Part shown: in pieces, positions 15,732 to 23,801 of the stretch
How positions within the stretch are numbered: position 1 is the first letter of the stretch
How the letters are laid out: every line of letters starts with the position of its first letter
IMG/VR virus record: IMGVR_UViG_3300028399_000025
Location: 1-28,463 of that record
From: a virus
Reading direction: 5' to 3' (one strand)
Length of the DNA stretch: 28,463 nucleotides
The notes under the pieces: generated by a model
What the model was told of the DNA's origin: nothing
Databases searched by the model: none
What the model saw: the letters and a program-made list of their open reading frames with translations, nothing else
Position numbers and translations under genes: made by a program

Positions 15732-16101
15732 CCGGGCCGGCCCATAGTGCGAGCTCACGCATCTCCTCTTGAGACGCCTGCCCGAGCCGGCCTATCGACC
15801 GCCAGCCGAACAAAAGATACTCCGAGCCCACCTGCCACAATAACCCGTAGCAGCCCCCTGCACGGCCCTCCGCCACCGCCCAGCGTCTTTGTTCGTCCGT
15901 CAAATGATCGCAGCGTAGGGGGGTCCCCCGGCGGGCAGGCCACCGCGCCGAATACTTCAGCTCAATCCAGGCGCCGACCCCGCAGCACCGCACCCACAGA
16001 TCCGGCGTTCCCTGCTCGACCGCGTTCTCGATCCGCACCCAGTGCCCGTCTCCGGGGAACGCCCGCCGGGCGGTATCACGCAAGCTGGCCTCTGATCCCA
16101 T
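15649..16101 (-). CDS. PDDEXK / VRR-NUC-like nuclease
   Basis: 150 aa. Contains the core ENAVEQGTPDLWVR (Glu26/Glu29, Gly31, Pro33-Asp34) then AWIELKYSAR (Glu47-x-Lys49) and LTDEQRRWAVAEGRAGG (Gln71), the E...G-PD...ExK...Q order of VRR-NUC and phage resolvase-like nucleases. Such enzymes cut branched or flapped DNA. It is the only minus-strand gene in the early region, so it is probably expressed separately. One copy of the 15-bp operator-like motif touches its ATG. The long 3' overlap with a plus-strand gene is unusual. Confidence 0.7.
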   Translation of the reverse strand: MGSEASLRDTARRAFPGDGHWVRIENAVEQGTPDLWVRCCGVGAWIELKYSARWPARRGTPLRCDHLTDEQRRWAVAEGRAGGCYGLLWQVGSEYLLFGWRSIGRLGQASQEEMRELALWAGPAISWPEIMSRVDRDCTATESRSLSVPG

Positions 16102-16116
16102 ATACGAAAATCCTAT
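16102..16116 (-). promoter_or_regulatory. operator-like site, copy 5 (ATACGAAAATCCTAT on the plus strand)
   Basis: Differs from the perfect dyad at one base and lies directly upstream of the nuclease start, so binding would block initiation or early elongation of that gene. It is also 125 bases before the next plus-strand gene. Confidence 0.55.
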
Positions 16117-16147
16117 TTACAACCTATGTCTATACAATAAAATATTA

Positions 16148-16177
16148 TTGGTAATTCCCAACTGACGCACCTATTAT
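16148..16177 (+). promoter_or_regulatory. possible promoter before the 105-aa gene
   Basis: TTGGTA and TATTAT are separated by 18 bases, upstream of a gene with a good ribosome site and after a convergent gene pair, where a new promoter would be needed. The match is moderate. Confidence 0.35.
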
Positions 16178-16240
16178 ATACCCGAACACAACGAAAAACC
16201 GGCTTGATACCCTTGGCCGCTAAACAAAAGGAGAAAGGCA

Positions 16241-16558
16241 ATGACAACGAAGCAGCTTATCCCAGGACTCGAAGCACGTCGGATCGTAACCGCCCCGAAG
16301 GGCTCGTGGAAATGGCAGGATGCCTACCGTATATCGACATATCACGCCTATTTGCTCAAAAATGGGCGGGTGGCTTGGCAGTCGGTAAGCCAGTCAGAGA
16401 AATTCTCCGAACCACAGTTGCGCCGTAATGGGTTCGATGACCTGCCGCACGGCTCACTCCACAATTGGCCGGTAAGTCGCCGCGAGGCCGTTGCAGTAAT
16501 CGGCGAGGATGCAGTCAAAGAAATCGAAGCCCGCGGATATATGTTTTCGGGGAATTAA
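16241..16558 (+). CDS. 105-aa hypothetical protein
   Basis: Starts at MTTKQLIPGLEARR with AAGGAGAAAGGCA upstream. The sequence has WKWQDAYRISTYHAYLLKNG and then SLHNWPVSRREAVAVIGEDA, a mixed alpha/beta protein without cysteines or membrane segments. It is the first of a co-oriented run leading to the helicase and SSB-like genes, so an early or replication-related role is possible. I do not recognise a family. Confidence 0.65.
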   Translation: MTTKQLIPGLEARRIVTAPKGSWKWQDAYRISTYHAYLLKNGRVAWQSVSQSEKFSEPQLRRNGFDDLPHGSLHNWPVSRREAVAVIGEDAVKEIEARGYMFSGN

Positions 16559-16572
16559 CGGAGGATAGGGAA

Positions 16573-17013
16573 ATGAATAACGTAATCGGAATCAAACCGC
16601 AGTACATGAGCCAGCCAATGCTCGCCGCGCTATACCGTATCCCCGAGGCAGACCGGAGCGCCGTTGAGTCCACGCTGATCTCCCTGGCGCTAGGGTATGT
16701 GAGCGTCCCCGATGCGTATCGCCAGCTCAAAGACATACTGCTAGATAACGACAATGAGATCGGGTACCGCTGGGAACGTGTCGCCAGCAAATATCCCGAG
16801 TTGGTGAAATTTGTCGATGAGGATCTGACGATGATCGACACCGTATCGGACATCGAGGGCGAGCGGTGCCTGGTGATGTTGCCGTGGTTATCGCTGGTGG
16901 CCCCTGGTATCCGCGAGGCTATTGTAGCGGCCGGGGTGATTGCGCCGGATGATCGTCTGAGTGCAGAGCATGTCATGGCTGTTGCCGGCGTATACGCGGA
17001 GGATACGAAATGA
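16573..17013 (+). CDS. 146-aa hypothetical protein
   Basis: Starts MNNVIGIKPQYMSQPMLAAL with GGAGG upstream. It is mostly helical and acidic (DAYRQLKDILLDNDNEIGYR, PELVKFVDEDLTMIDT) with a hydrophobic C-terminal part (LPWLSLVAPGIREAIVAAGV) that is too broken by charges to be a clear membrane segment. Its stop overlaps the start of the next small gene (ATGA). No family is recognised. Confidence 0.65.
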   Translation: MNNVIGIKPQYMSQPMLAALYRIPEADRSAVESTLISLALGYVSVPDAYRQLKDILLDNDNEIGYRWERVASKYPELVKFVDEDLTMIDTVSDIEGERCLVMLPWLSLVAPGIREAIVAAGVIAPDDRLSAEHVMAVAGVYAEDTK

Positions 17014-17123
17014 TCCTTGTCAGTCTTTGCGATCACTGCGGATGCCGGCGCCCTGTTGAGGCGGTAGAGGACTCGGAGGGCAATGTAATTACCTGGCTAT
17101 GCTCGGATTGCTCGTGGAGATAA
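17010..17123 (+). CDS. 37-aa zinc-ribbon-like micropeptide
   Basis: Encodes CDHCGCRRPVEAVE followed by WLCSDCSWR, giving CxxC ... CxxC spaced for a zinc ribbon, with one further cysteine. The ATG overlaps the preceding stop (ATGA) and GGAGGATACGAA precedes it. Its stop lies five bases before the chosen start of the SNF2-like helicase. Very small zinc ribbons occur in many phages; the target is unknown. Confidence 0.6.
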   Translation: MILVSLCDHCGCRRPVEAVEDSEGNVITWLCSDCSWR

Positions 17124-17128
17124 CGGTA

Positions 17129-18766
17129 GTGGCGTCCATACCCTATAAGACCCGGCCCCGCCAGAAGCAGCTCGTCGCACTCGAACGGTCCGAGGGCATG
17201 GACGCCTTCGCCTATTTCATGGAAATGCGTACCGGCAAGACCAAGGTCACGCTGGACGACGCCGCCCGCGCGGCCCTGGACGGTAAGATCGACACCCTTG
17301 TCGTCCTGGCGCCGAACGGCGTCCACCGCCAGTGGGTAGAAGACCAGGTTCCGAAGCACATGGCCATCCCGACCACCAGCGCCTTTTACCGGGCCCAGGG
17401 GCGGGTCGCCCACCAGCGGCAGTTCGAATCCGTACTCAGGGAGCCCACCGACGACTTCCGCGTCCTCGCCTTCAACGTCGAGGCGGCGGCCTCTGATAGA
17501 GGCAAGGCGGCCATCCGCCACGCCGTCGCCAAGTATCGGACAATGCTTGTGATTGACGAATCCGATACCGTTAAGACGCCCGGCGCCAAACGCACCAAGT
17601 TCCTGCTAGGCGCGGCCCGCCACGCCAAGATGACCCGGATCCTGACCGGCACCCCGATTACGCAGAGCCCACTGGACCTGTATGCGCAATACAAGTTCCT
17701 GGACCCGTCGATCATCGGCTTCGGCACCTTCGCCGCCTTCCGTAGCCGCTATGCGGTGCTGATGGATCCTACCGACCGCCGCGCCCAGGCTATCGCCCGC
17801 AAGGTAATGGGCACCAAGACCGACGCCCAGCTCCACGCCATCTACAACCGTGCCGTCCCGATGATTCACCGTGAGCGGTTCCGCAACCGCCAGGAGCTAA
17901 TCACCGCTATCCTGCAGACCTGCCCACAGTCGGTGGTGCCGCCGATGATCGCTGAGGATGACAACGGCCGGAAGATATACCGTAACCTGGAGGAGCTGGA
18001 GGCGAAGATCGCACCCTTCACTTACCGCCTGAAGGCATCGGAGTGCGAAGACCTACCGGCACTGGTCCCGATTGTCCTGCCGGTAGAACTGACGCCCGAG
18101 CAGCGGCGCATCTACAACGAAATGCTGGAGAAGGCGGTCGCACTCCTGGAACCGCCGCCCACGCCGACCGACGACGTCCTGCAATGGTACCTGGACAACG
18201 ACCGGATCGAGGCCAGCAATGCACTGGGCAAGCTCCTACGGGCACAGCAGGTGCTCGGCGGCCACGTCCCGGACACCGACGGCAAGATGCGGTTCATCAA
18301 GCACAACCGCATAAAGGCACTGCTGGACTTCCTGCCCCAAGTACAGGGCAAGTGCATAATTTGGGCGCGGTTCCGCCCGGAGATCGAAGAAATAGTCTTT
18401 GCCATCCGGGAGGAATACGGCAGGGACTCGGTAGTTGAATTTCACGGAGGCATAGACGATGAAAAACGCACGGCGAACAAACGACGTTTTCAGGATCCCG
18501 AGGGCAACGCTCAATTCCTCGTTGGCCAACCTGCTGCCGGTGGAGTTGGCCATACATTCGATGCAGCAGACACGGTCATCTTCTACAGCAACAGCTTCTC
18601 CGCCCGAACCCGCTGGCAAGCAGAAGTCCGGGCCAGCGCCGTCGGTAAGGAAAGCATTGCCGTGGTTGACCTAATCGCTCACGGGACCATCGACGAAAAA
18701 ATAATCCGCGCCCTTGAGGCGTGCCGACAACAAGCAGAGGAGTTTGATTATGAAAACAAAGATTGA
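17129..18766 (+). CDS. SNF2-family DEAD/H-like helicase
   Basis: 545 aa from a GTG. Motif I is MEMRTGKTK (Lys37); the DExx box is LVIDESDTVK; motif III is LTGTPITQSPLDLY. The C-terminal RecA-like half has IIWARFRPEIEEI, VEFHGG and a late GGVGHTFDAADTVIFYSNSF followed by WQAEVRASAVG, where SNF2 proteins usually have QAxxRxxRxGQ. These ATPases move on duplex DNA and help remodel forks or displace proteins. GTG at 17129 has GGAGA eight bases upstream and follows the zinc-ribbon stop; an ATG at 17099 would overlap it by 25 bases. Confidence 0.85.
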   Translation: MASIPYKTRPRQKQLVALERSEGMDAFAYFMEMRTGKTKVTLDDAARAALDGKIDTLVVLAPNGVHRQWVEDQVPKHMAIPTTSAFYRAQGRVAHQRQFESVLREPTDDFRVLAFNVEAAASDRGKAAIRHAVAKYRTMLVIDESDTVKTPGAKRTKFLLGAARHAKMTRILTGTPITQSPLDLYAQYKFLDPSIIGFGTFAAFRSRYAVLMDPTDRRAQAIARKVMGTKTDAQLHAIYNRAVPMIHRERFRNRQELITAILQTCPQSVVPPMIAEDDNGRKIYRNLEELEAKIAPFTYRLKASECEDLPALVPIVLPVELTPEQRRIYNEMLEKAVALLEPPPTPTDDVLQWYLDNDRIEASNALGKLLRAQQVLGGHVPDTDGKMRFIKHNRIKALLDFLPQVQGKCIIWARFRPEIEEIVFAIREEYGRDSVVEFHGGIDDEKRTANKRRFQDPEGNAQFLVGQPAAGGVGHTFDAADTVIFYSNSFSARTRWQAEVRASAVGKESIAVVDLIAHGTIDEKIIRALEACRQQAEEFDYENKD

Positions 18767-18995
18767 AGCGGAACACCCCGGTTTCGTACCCCGTACCCTG
18801 TCTATCACTTTTGAGTCTCAGGAGGAAATGGACGCCTTACAGTGCCTATTTAATTATTCCCCGACGTGCGAGTTCCTGCGTAATTACGGCATCGACCCCT
18901 TCGACATCCACGAGCACCTTAGGGATCAGGGCGCTGACGAAGGGCGCTTGTGGGAAGAGTTCGTTCATACCATGAATCGGAAAAAGGAGGGCTAA
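18750..18995 (+). CDS. 81-aa acidic hypothetical protein
   Basis: Starts MKTKIEAEHPGFVPRTLSIT, with AGAGGAG upstream and a 17-base overlap with the helicase end. The middle contains SQEEMDALQCLFNYSPTCEF, and the end is charged (GRLWEEFVHTMNRKKEG). Net acidic, probably helical, no domain recognised. Translational coupling suggests it works with or is made with the helicase. Confidence 0.6.
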   Translation: MKTKIEAEHPGFVPRTLSITFESQEEMDALQCLFNYSPTCEFLRNYGIDPFDIHEHLRDQGADEGRLWEEFVHTMNRKKEG

Positions 18996-18997
18996 TC

Positions 18998-19555
18998 ATG
19001 GCCACAATAGACTTTGAACATGACGCGGCCCTGACCGCACCGTCCAATGAGCAACTGAAAACCATCTCGGCCCTGGCTGCCCGCCAGATGAAGCTGGAAC
19101 GCGAACTGGCCGAAATCAACCAGAAGGCCAAGGACGTGCAGAAGCAGCTCCGGCAAGTATCAGAAATCGACTTGCCGGAGGCGATGGGAGAGGCCGGCAT
19201 CGAGGCGTTCACCACCTCCGACGGCGCCAACATCGCCGTCCGCGAAACCCTGTACGCCAGTTTCCCGAAGGCGGCCGCCAAGAAGCGCGAGGCAATCCAG
19301 TGGTTGATTGACAATGACCTGGCCACCATCGTCAAGGAAGACGTCCACGTCCCGTTCGACAAGGGCGAGGTAGAGAAGGTCGGCCGCCTGGTCGAGCTCC
19401 TCGAGCAGTCCGGCTTCGATGAGTACCGGGTAGTCGAGACCGTCAACACGGGCACCATCAAGGCCGTGATCAAGGAACTGCTGCAAGAAGGTAAGGACGT
19501 GCCGCTGCAACTTCTGGGTGCCTACTTCGTTCGCAAGGCGGAGGTAAAGCAATGA
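18998..19555 (+). CDS. 185-aa coiled-coil protein upstream of the SSB-like gene
   Basis: Residues about 18-55 form a coiled coil (QMKLERELAEINQKAKDVQK), followed by an alpha/beta part with IEAFTTSDGANIAVRETLYA and DNDLATIVKEDVHVPFDKGE. It has a strong AAGGAGG ribosome site. The order coiled-coil protein, small protein, SSB-like protein, primase suggests a replication or recombination accessory role. The coiled coil recalls host-nuclease inhibitors such as Gam, but the similarity is only general. Confidence 0.65.
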   Translation: MATIDFEHDAALTAPSNEQLKTISALAARQMKLERELAEINQKAKDVQKQLRQVSEIDLPEAMGEAGIEAFTTSDGANIAVRETLYASFPKAAAKKREAIQWLIDNDLATIVKEDVHVPFDKGEVEKVGRLVELLEQSGFDEYRVVETVNTGTIKAVIKELLQEGKDVPLQLLGAYFVRKAEVKQ

Positions 19556-19788
19556 TGGTTCCGACATTCCGCCTTGGGAATATAACTGTATATCCGGTCA
19601 ACAGATATAACGGCTCCGCACGACGGGGGCAGTCAATAGGATTTCAGGTAGACGAAACCCGCTATGCCCTGCCTGGCCGCAGGATCGTTAAAAGGACTGA
19701 ACTTCACTCCTTGGCCAATCGCCTCGGCCTGGAATTGGAGGCGCGTCGTGACGCGCTATTCATGCCGCTTGATCGGGAACGGCGGTAA
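19552..19788 (+). CDS. 78-aa small basic protein
   Basis: Begins at paired ATGs (19552 and 19555) overlapping the preceding stop, with GCGGAGGTAA upstream. Contains SIGFQVDETRYALPGRRIVK and an Arg-rich end (DALFMPLDRERR). It is probably a small alpha/beta nucleic-acid-binding protein because of the basic surface, but no family is recognised. Confidence 0.55.
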   Translation: MMVPTFRLGNITVYPVNRYNGSARRGQSIGFQVDETRYALPGRRIVKRTELHSLANRLGLELEARRDALFMPLDRERR

Positions 19789-19821
19789 AAACAAGTTCCC
19801 GAAAACACTAGGAGAAACACC

Positions 19822-20559
19822 ATGACTAAAGCAGTTGCAAAAAAGAAAGACACCCCGCCCTCCAACGTCGTTGACTTTGCCGCCGATGCCGGCGGTGGCT
19901 TCGAGGAGGCAGACAAGGATTCGTATGCCGTCCCGTTTGTCCGGATCTTGCAATCCGGTTCCCCGCAGTGCAAGAAGTCCGATGGCGCCTATGTCAAGGG
20001 CGCCGAGGAAGGCGCGATCTTCAACACCGCCACCGGCGAGATCATGGAGTCACTGGACGTGATCCCGTGCCATTATCGTCGCGTGTTCGTTGAGTGGATC
20101 CCCCAGGACGAGGGCGGCGGTTTTGTCGCCGAGCACTCGGTGGACGAGGCCCGCGACATCCCGCTGGACGAAAACTACCGCATGGAGAACGGGCACGAGC
20201 TGGCCGACACCAGGATGCACTATTGCATCAGCGCGGAGACTGGTGAACCGCTGGTCATCTGCATGTCGAGCACGCAGATAAAGAAGTCCAAGAACTGGAT
20301 GACGGTAATGCAGAGCATCAAGGTAGATCGTGAGGACGGATCGAAGTTCACGCCACCGATGTTCAGCAACAGCTACAAGATCGAAACTGTCCCGGAATCC
20401 AACGACAAGGGATCATGGTTCGGCTGGAAGATCACCCGCAACGGCTTTGTTGAAGACGGCCACCTGTACCAGACCGCCAAGGCTTTCCGCGACATGGTGG
20501 TGTCCGGTGCCACCGAGGTCAAGCATGACGATGGTTTCGACGAAGATGTAGGTTTCTAG
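19822..20559 (+). CDS. single-stranded DNA-binding-like protein
   Basis: 245 aa. Lys-rich start, then an acidic and beta-rich core (ESLDVIPCHYRRVFVEWIPQ, MHYCISAETGEPLVICMS, GWKITRNGFVEDGHLYQTAK). It ends in VKHDDGFDEDVGF, an acidic tail with terminal phenylalanine like those of SSB and T7 gp2.5, which recruit replication partners. It is directly before the primase and is followed by a strong terminator, consistent with high expression. The OB fold is inferred and not proven by motif. Confidence 0.55.
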   Translation: MTKAVAKKKDTPPSNVVDFAADAGGGFEEADKDSYAVPFVRILQSGSPQCKKSDGAYVKGAEEGAIFNTATGEIMESLDVIPCHYRRVFVEWIPQDEGGGFVAEHSVDEARDIPLDENYRMENGHELADTRMHYCISAETGEPLVICMSSTQIKKSKNWMTVMQSIKVDREDGSKFTPPMFSNSYKIETVPESNDKGSWFGWKITRNGFVEDGHLYQTAKAFRDMVVSGATEVKHDDGFDEDVGF

Positions 20560-20579
20560 CCGCCCTCCAACGGCACTTT

Positions 20580-20608
20580 GGCCGGGCATCCTCTGCCCGG
20601 CCCTTTTT
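20580..20608 (+). terminator. strong intrinsic terminator after the SSB-like gene
   Basis: A perfect 9-bp stem, GGCCGGGCA and TGCCCGGCC, with a five-base loop, followed by CTTTTT. It lies 21 bases after the SSB-like stop and 18 bases before the primase ATG, so the primase is expressed by read-through, antitermination or a promoter I could not identify. Confidence 0.9.
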
Positions 20609-20625
20609 AATCTACCGGAGGGGGC

Positions 20626-22125
20626 ATGATAGAGAAGTTCATGGAGTTGTTCGCGGGGTTGCCGCGGGCGTATGGCACTTACAAATTGACCGGCGAGACC
20701 TCGAAGAAAGGCAAAGCTGAAGGCCGGGCCACAACCATCCAGGAGCCAGTCACAGAACAATTATGGGTGGCCCATCTCGCCGGCCGGCAAGGGCTGGGCA
20801 TTGTCCCGATCCGTGACGATGGCTCCGTCGTGTTCGGGGTCATTGATATTGACGAATACGATCTTGATCTCAAGGCGCTAGAATTAAAAATCAAAAAGCT
20901 CAAGCTGCCGGTGGTAATGTTCCGCAGCAAGTCCGGCGGCGCCCATTTATATGTATTCCTGAAAGCCCAGGCCAGCGCCAAGAACATCCGGCATAGCCTA
21001 GGCTACATTGCCGAGCTGCTCGGGTATCCGGGCATCGAGGTATTTCCCAAGCAGAACCACCTTGCCGGTCAGGATGATGTCGGCAACTGGATCAACATGC
21101 CTTACTTCGCCGGCGACCGGACAACTCGCTATTGCATTAAGGATGGCAAGTCACTGACGGTCGAGCAGTTCCTCAAATACGTCGAGACCCGCAAGACCAC
21201 TATTGAGGATCTGATGGCGCTTGAGCAGGACTTCGACGACGTTTACCTTGAAGGCGCACCGCCCTGCCTGATTGCGCTGGCCCGAAGTGGCGTCGGCGAG
21301 GGGATGCGCAACGATGTGATGTTCAGCTTCTCGGTATTCGCGCACAAGGCGTCTGAGGATCCGGTGAACATCTTGAACCACGTCAACGATAATTATATGC
21401 AGCCACCGCTGACCCAGGCCGAACTTGCAGTCTTGATCAGAGCCGGCGGTAAAAAAGACTATTTTTACAAGTGCTCCGCCCTCAAGGCCGTCTGTAATAA
21501 AGAGCGATGCCGCCAGTCCCGCTACGGCATCGGTGACGGCCCGAGTGACCCCGGTTTAGCCATCGACGGCATCACTAAGATTTGCTCCGACCCGCCAACA
21601 TGGGTTGTGCAAATAAACGGCTCACGCATCAGGATGTCAACCGACGAGCTGCTTACACAGAGCAAGTTTGGCAAGCGATGCGTTGAATCCATCAACTTCT
21701 TGCCGCCGACCCTCAAGGCGCCAAAGTGGGTAGCATTTATCAATGCTATGCTGGCCGAGCGTCGGGAGGTGGAGGCGCCGCCGGACGCCGGCCCGGCTGG
21801 ACAGTTCATGCACCACTTGGAGCAGTTCTGCGTGACCAAGGCGCCGGCAAACAGTCGGGACGAGATCCTACTCGGCAAGCCCTGGCACGACGAAGAAAGC
21901 GGACGCACATTCTTTCGATCCGCTGACCTGTTCAAGTACCTTGAGCAGCAACGGTTCCGAGACCTCAAGGAAAACCAAATTTATGCACTCTTACACGACG
22001 TCGCCAATGTAAAAAAGGATTTTTTTAACCTGAAAGGACGCGGTGTCAATGTGTGGGGTGTTCCGACGTTCGACAGACAGACCGAGGATTTTGACGTGCC
22101 TCGGGTACCAGAGGAGGAGTTTTGA
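20626..22125 (+). CDS. archaeo-eukaryotic-type (AEP) primase
   Basis: 499 aa. The AEP core has the metal-binding pair in FGVIDIDEYD (Asp74, Asp76), RSKSGGAHLYVFL with His107, and EVFPKQ...GNWINMPYF (about 138-161). The second half has Cys214 in APPCLIAL, then CSALKAVCNKERC (283-295), a four-cysteine set that may bind zinc or an iron-sulfur cluster as in PriL-like or PriCT regions. It resembles the primases of TOTE-type systems and many phages. It makes primers for phage replication, probably with the neighbouring helicases. The ribosome site GGAGGGGGC is strong. Confidence 0.8.
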   Translation: MIEKFMELFAGLPRAYGTYKLTGETSKKGKAEGRATTIQEPVTEQLWVAHLAGRQGLGIVPIRDDGSVVFGVIDIDEYDLDLKALELKIKKLKLPVVMFRSKSGGAHLYVFLKAQASAKNIRHSLGYIAELLGYPGIEVFPKQNHLAGQDDVGNWINMPYFAGDRTTRYCIKDGKSLTVEQFLKYVETRKTTIEDLMALEQDFDDVYLEGAPPCLIALARSGVGEGMRNDVMFSFSVFAHKASEDPVNILNHVNDNYMQPPLTQAELAVLIRAGGKKDYFYKCSALKAVCNKERCRQSRYGIGDGPSDPGLAIDGITKICSDPPTWVVQINGSRIRMSTDELLTQSKFGKRCVESINFLPPTLKAPKWVAFINAMLAERREVEAPPDAGPAGQFMHHLEQFCVTKAPANSRDEILLGKPWHDEESGRTFFRSADLFKYLEQQRFRDLKENQIYALLHDVANVKKDFFNLKGRGVNVWGVPTFDRQTEDFDVPRVPEEEF

Positions 22126-22361
22126 TGATGACCGTATCCGGAGCCACGTTGCGTGAGGTAAGACGTATTCTCGATATTAGCCAGTGCCAGTGCGCAAAGG
22201 CACTCGGCGTGTCACAGAGCGTGCTGGTGACCGTTGAACGTGGGCACACCGAACCATCACCCCCGCTGGGAATTAAGATGACAGCGTGGGTGCGGAAGAA
22301 TAAACCTAAAGTGAAAGCAAAGCTTAAAGAGCTGACGTCCGCCCTGGATGATATAGGATGA
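22125..22361 (+). CDS. XRE-family helix-turn-helix regulator
   Basis: 78 aa from the ATG overlapping the primase stop (TGATGATG). Residues 8-45 are a typical XRE domain: LREVRRILDISQCQCAKALG then VSQSVLVTVERGHTEPS (the S-Q-x-x-V-x-x-x-E-R-G recognition segment). The C-terminal Lys-rich tail is short. It could regulate this operon; its operator is not known. Confidence 0.8.
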   Translation: MMTVSGATLREVRRILDISQCQCAKALGVSQSVLVTVERGHTEPSPPLGIKMTAWVRKNKPKVKAKLKELTSALDDIG

Positions 22362-23773
22362 GTCGCAGTCTCAAACTCATCCTCGGCCCGCCGGGTACCG
22401 GCAAGACTACCTCACTCCTTCAGGTGGTTGAGCGCCACTTGGAGGAGGGCATCAAGCCGGACCGGATCGCCTTCGTATCCTTCACCAAGAAGGCGGCGAC
22501 CGAGGCCGTCAACCGGGCAAAAGCAAAGTTCGGCGGTCAGTTCCGGCACTTCCGCACTCTGCACAGCACCGCGTATCAGGCGCTCAACATCCGCCGCGAC
22601 GATGTTATGGGACGGGCCGACTACAAGCAGATCGCCGCCCTGCTGGGCGTTGAGTTCAGTGGATACAGCGACCCCACCGAGGGCATCAACGCCACGGCCA
22701 CCGAAGGCGACGTGATGCTGAATCTGATCACCTACAGCAACGCCACCGGCCAGAACCTGTTTCCGGCCTGGCAGCAGGGCCAGGAGCCGGTCGACTGGTA
22801 TGCGCTCAAGCAATTCCGTGACACCATTGAAACCTACAAGGCCGATACCGGCAAGCTGGATTTCGACGACATGATCAAACAGTTCACCCAGGCCCGCCTA
22901 TTGGTCGATGTCGACGTGGCTATTATCGACGAGGCCCAGGACTTGTCGAACGCGCAGTGGGACATGGCGAAGGTCGCCTTCCGCAGGGCCAAGTATGTCT
23001 ACGTGGCCGGCGACGATGATCAGGCGATCTACCAGTGGTCAGGCGCCAACGTCGAGCGATTCCTCCGCCTCAAGGCCGAGCGCACCGTCCTGCCTATCAC
23101 CTACCGCCTACCGTCCAGTATCCAGAGACTGGCGCAGAACGTATCTGACCGCATATCAGACCGCTACCCAAAGCAATGGCGGCCGGCAGATTCTCGGCCC
23201 GGCACCATCGAACGCCTGACGGCGGTTGATCATCTGGAGATCAACGGTGGTACTTATATGTTGCTGGCCCGCAACAGTTATTTCCTGACCGATTACATGA
23301 GCCAGTGCATCGAGCAAGGCATTCCGTACCATACCGCGAAAGGCCCGTCAGTGGATCCCGAACATGTCCGCGGCATCAAAGCATGGGAGCGAATAAGGAA
23401 AGGTTTTGATCTAAGTAAGGAAGATATGGAGCTGGTCACGCTCCTGGCCCGCAACCGGACACCGGACACCGGCCTGATCTGGCACGATGCCCTGCGCGGC
23501 ATCCCGCTGGTGAAACGGGAATACTACCTGTCAATCCTCCGGGCCGGCCGCAAGCTCACCGATACCGACCGGGTCTATATCGGCACCATCCACAGCAGCA
23601 AGGGTGGTGAGGCAGATAACGTGGTCCTGCGGACCGACATATCCTGGAGGACCAGTCAGGCGTTCGAGCAGACGCCGGATCCCGAGCATCGGGTATTCTA
23701 CGTGGGCGTCACCCGTGCCCGAAATACCCTGCAAATAATCGACCCCCAGGGAACAGAAAAATACCAAATCTAG
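22358..23773 (+). CDS. UvrD/Rep/Dda-like SF1 helicase
   Basis: 471 aa with all the main motifs: GPPGTGKT (10-17), FVSFTKKAATEA (Ia), LDFDDMI, IIDEAQDLS (II), VAGDDDQAIYQWSGA (III), LPITYRLPSS (IV), IGTIHSSKGGEADNVV (V) and VFYVGVTRARNTL (VI). It is short for UvrD and closer to Dda or bacterial SF1A minimal helicases. It unwinds DNA 3' to 5' or 5' to 3' (direction not deducible) during replication or repair. Its ATG overlaps the XRE stop (ATGA). Confidence 0.9.
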   Translation: MSRSLKLILGPPGTGKTTSLLQVVERHLEEGIKPDRIAFVSFTKKAATEAVNRAKAKFGGQFRHFRTLHSTAYQALNIRRDDVMGRADYKQIAALLGVEFSGYSDPTEGINATATEGDVMLNLITYSNATGQNLFPAWQQGQEPVDWYALKQFRDTIETYKADTGKLDFDDMIKQFTQARLLVDVDVAIIDEAQDLSNAQWDMAKVAFRRAKYVYVAGDDDQAIYQWSGANVERFLRLKAERTVLPITYRLPSSIQRLAQNVSDRISDRYPKQWRPADSRPGTIERLTAVDHLEINGGTYMLLARNSYFLTDYMSQCIEQGIPYHTAKGPSVDPEHVRGIKAWERIRKGFDLSKEDMELVTLLARNRTPDTGLIWHDALRGIPLVKREYYLSILRAGRKLTDTDRVYIGTIHSSKGGEADNVVLRTDISWRTSQAFEQTPDPEHRVFYVGVTRARNTLQIIDPQGTEKYQI

Positions 23774-23801
23774 TTGACTTTTTGATTGACCGCTATATAA
23801 T
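23774..23801 (+). promoter_or_regulatory. sigma-70 promoter of the 7-deazaguanine operon
   Basis: TTGACT (23774-23779), 16-base spacer, TATAAT (23796-23801), starting one base after the helicase stop. The -10 lies inside the inverted repeat CTATATA-ATCCA-TATATAG (23793-23811), a possible operator. The 11-mer CTATATAATCC is shared with the early promoter at 15288. Confidence 0.8.
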
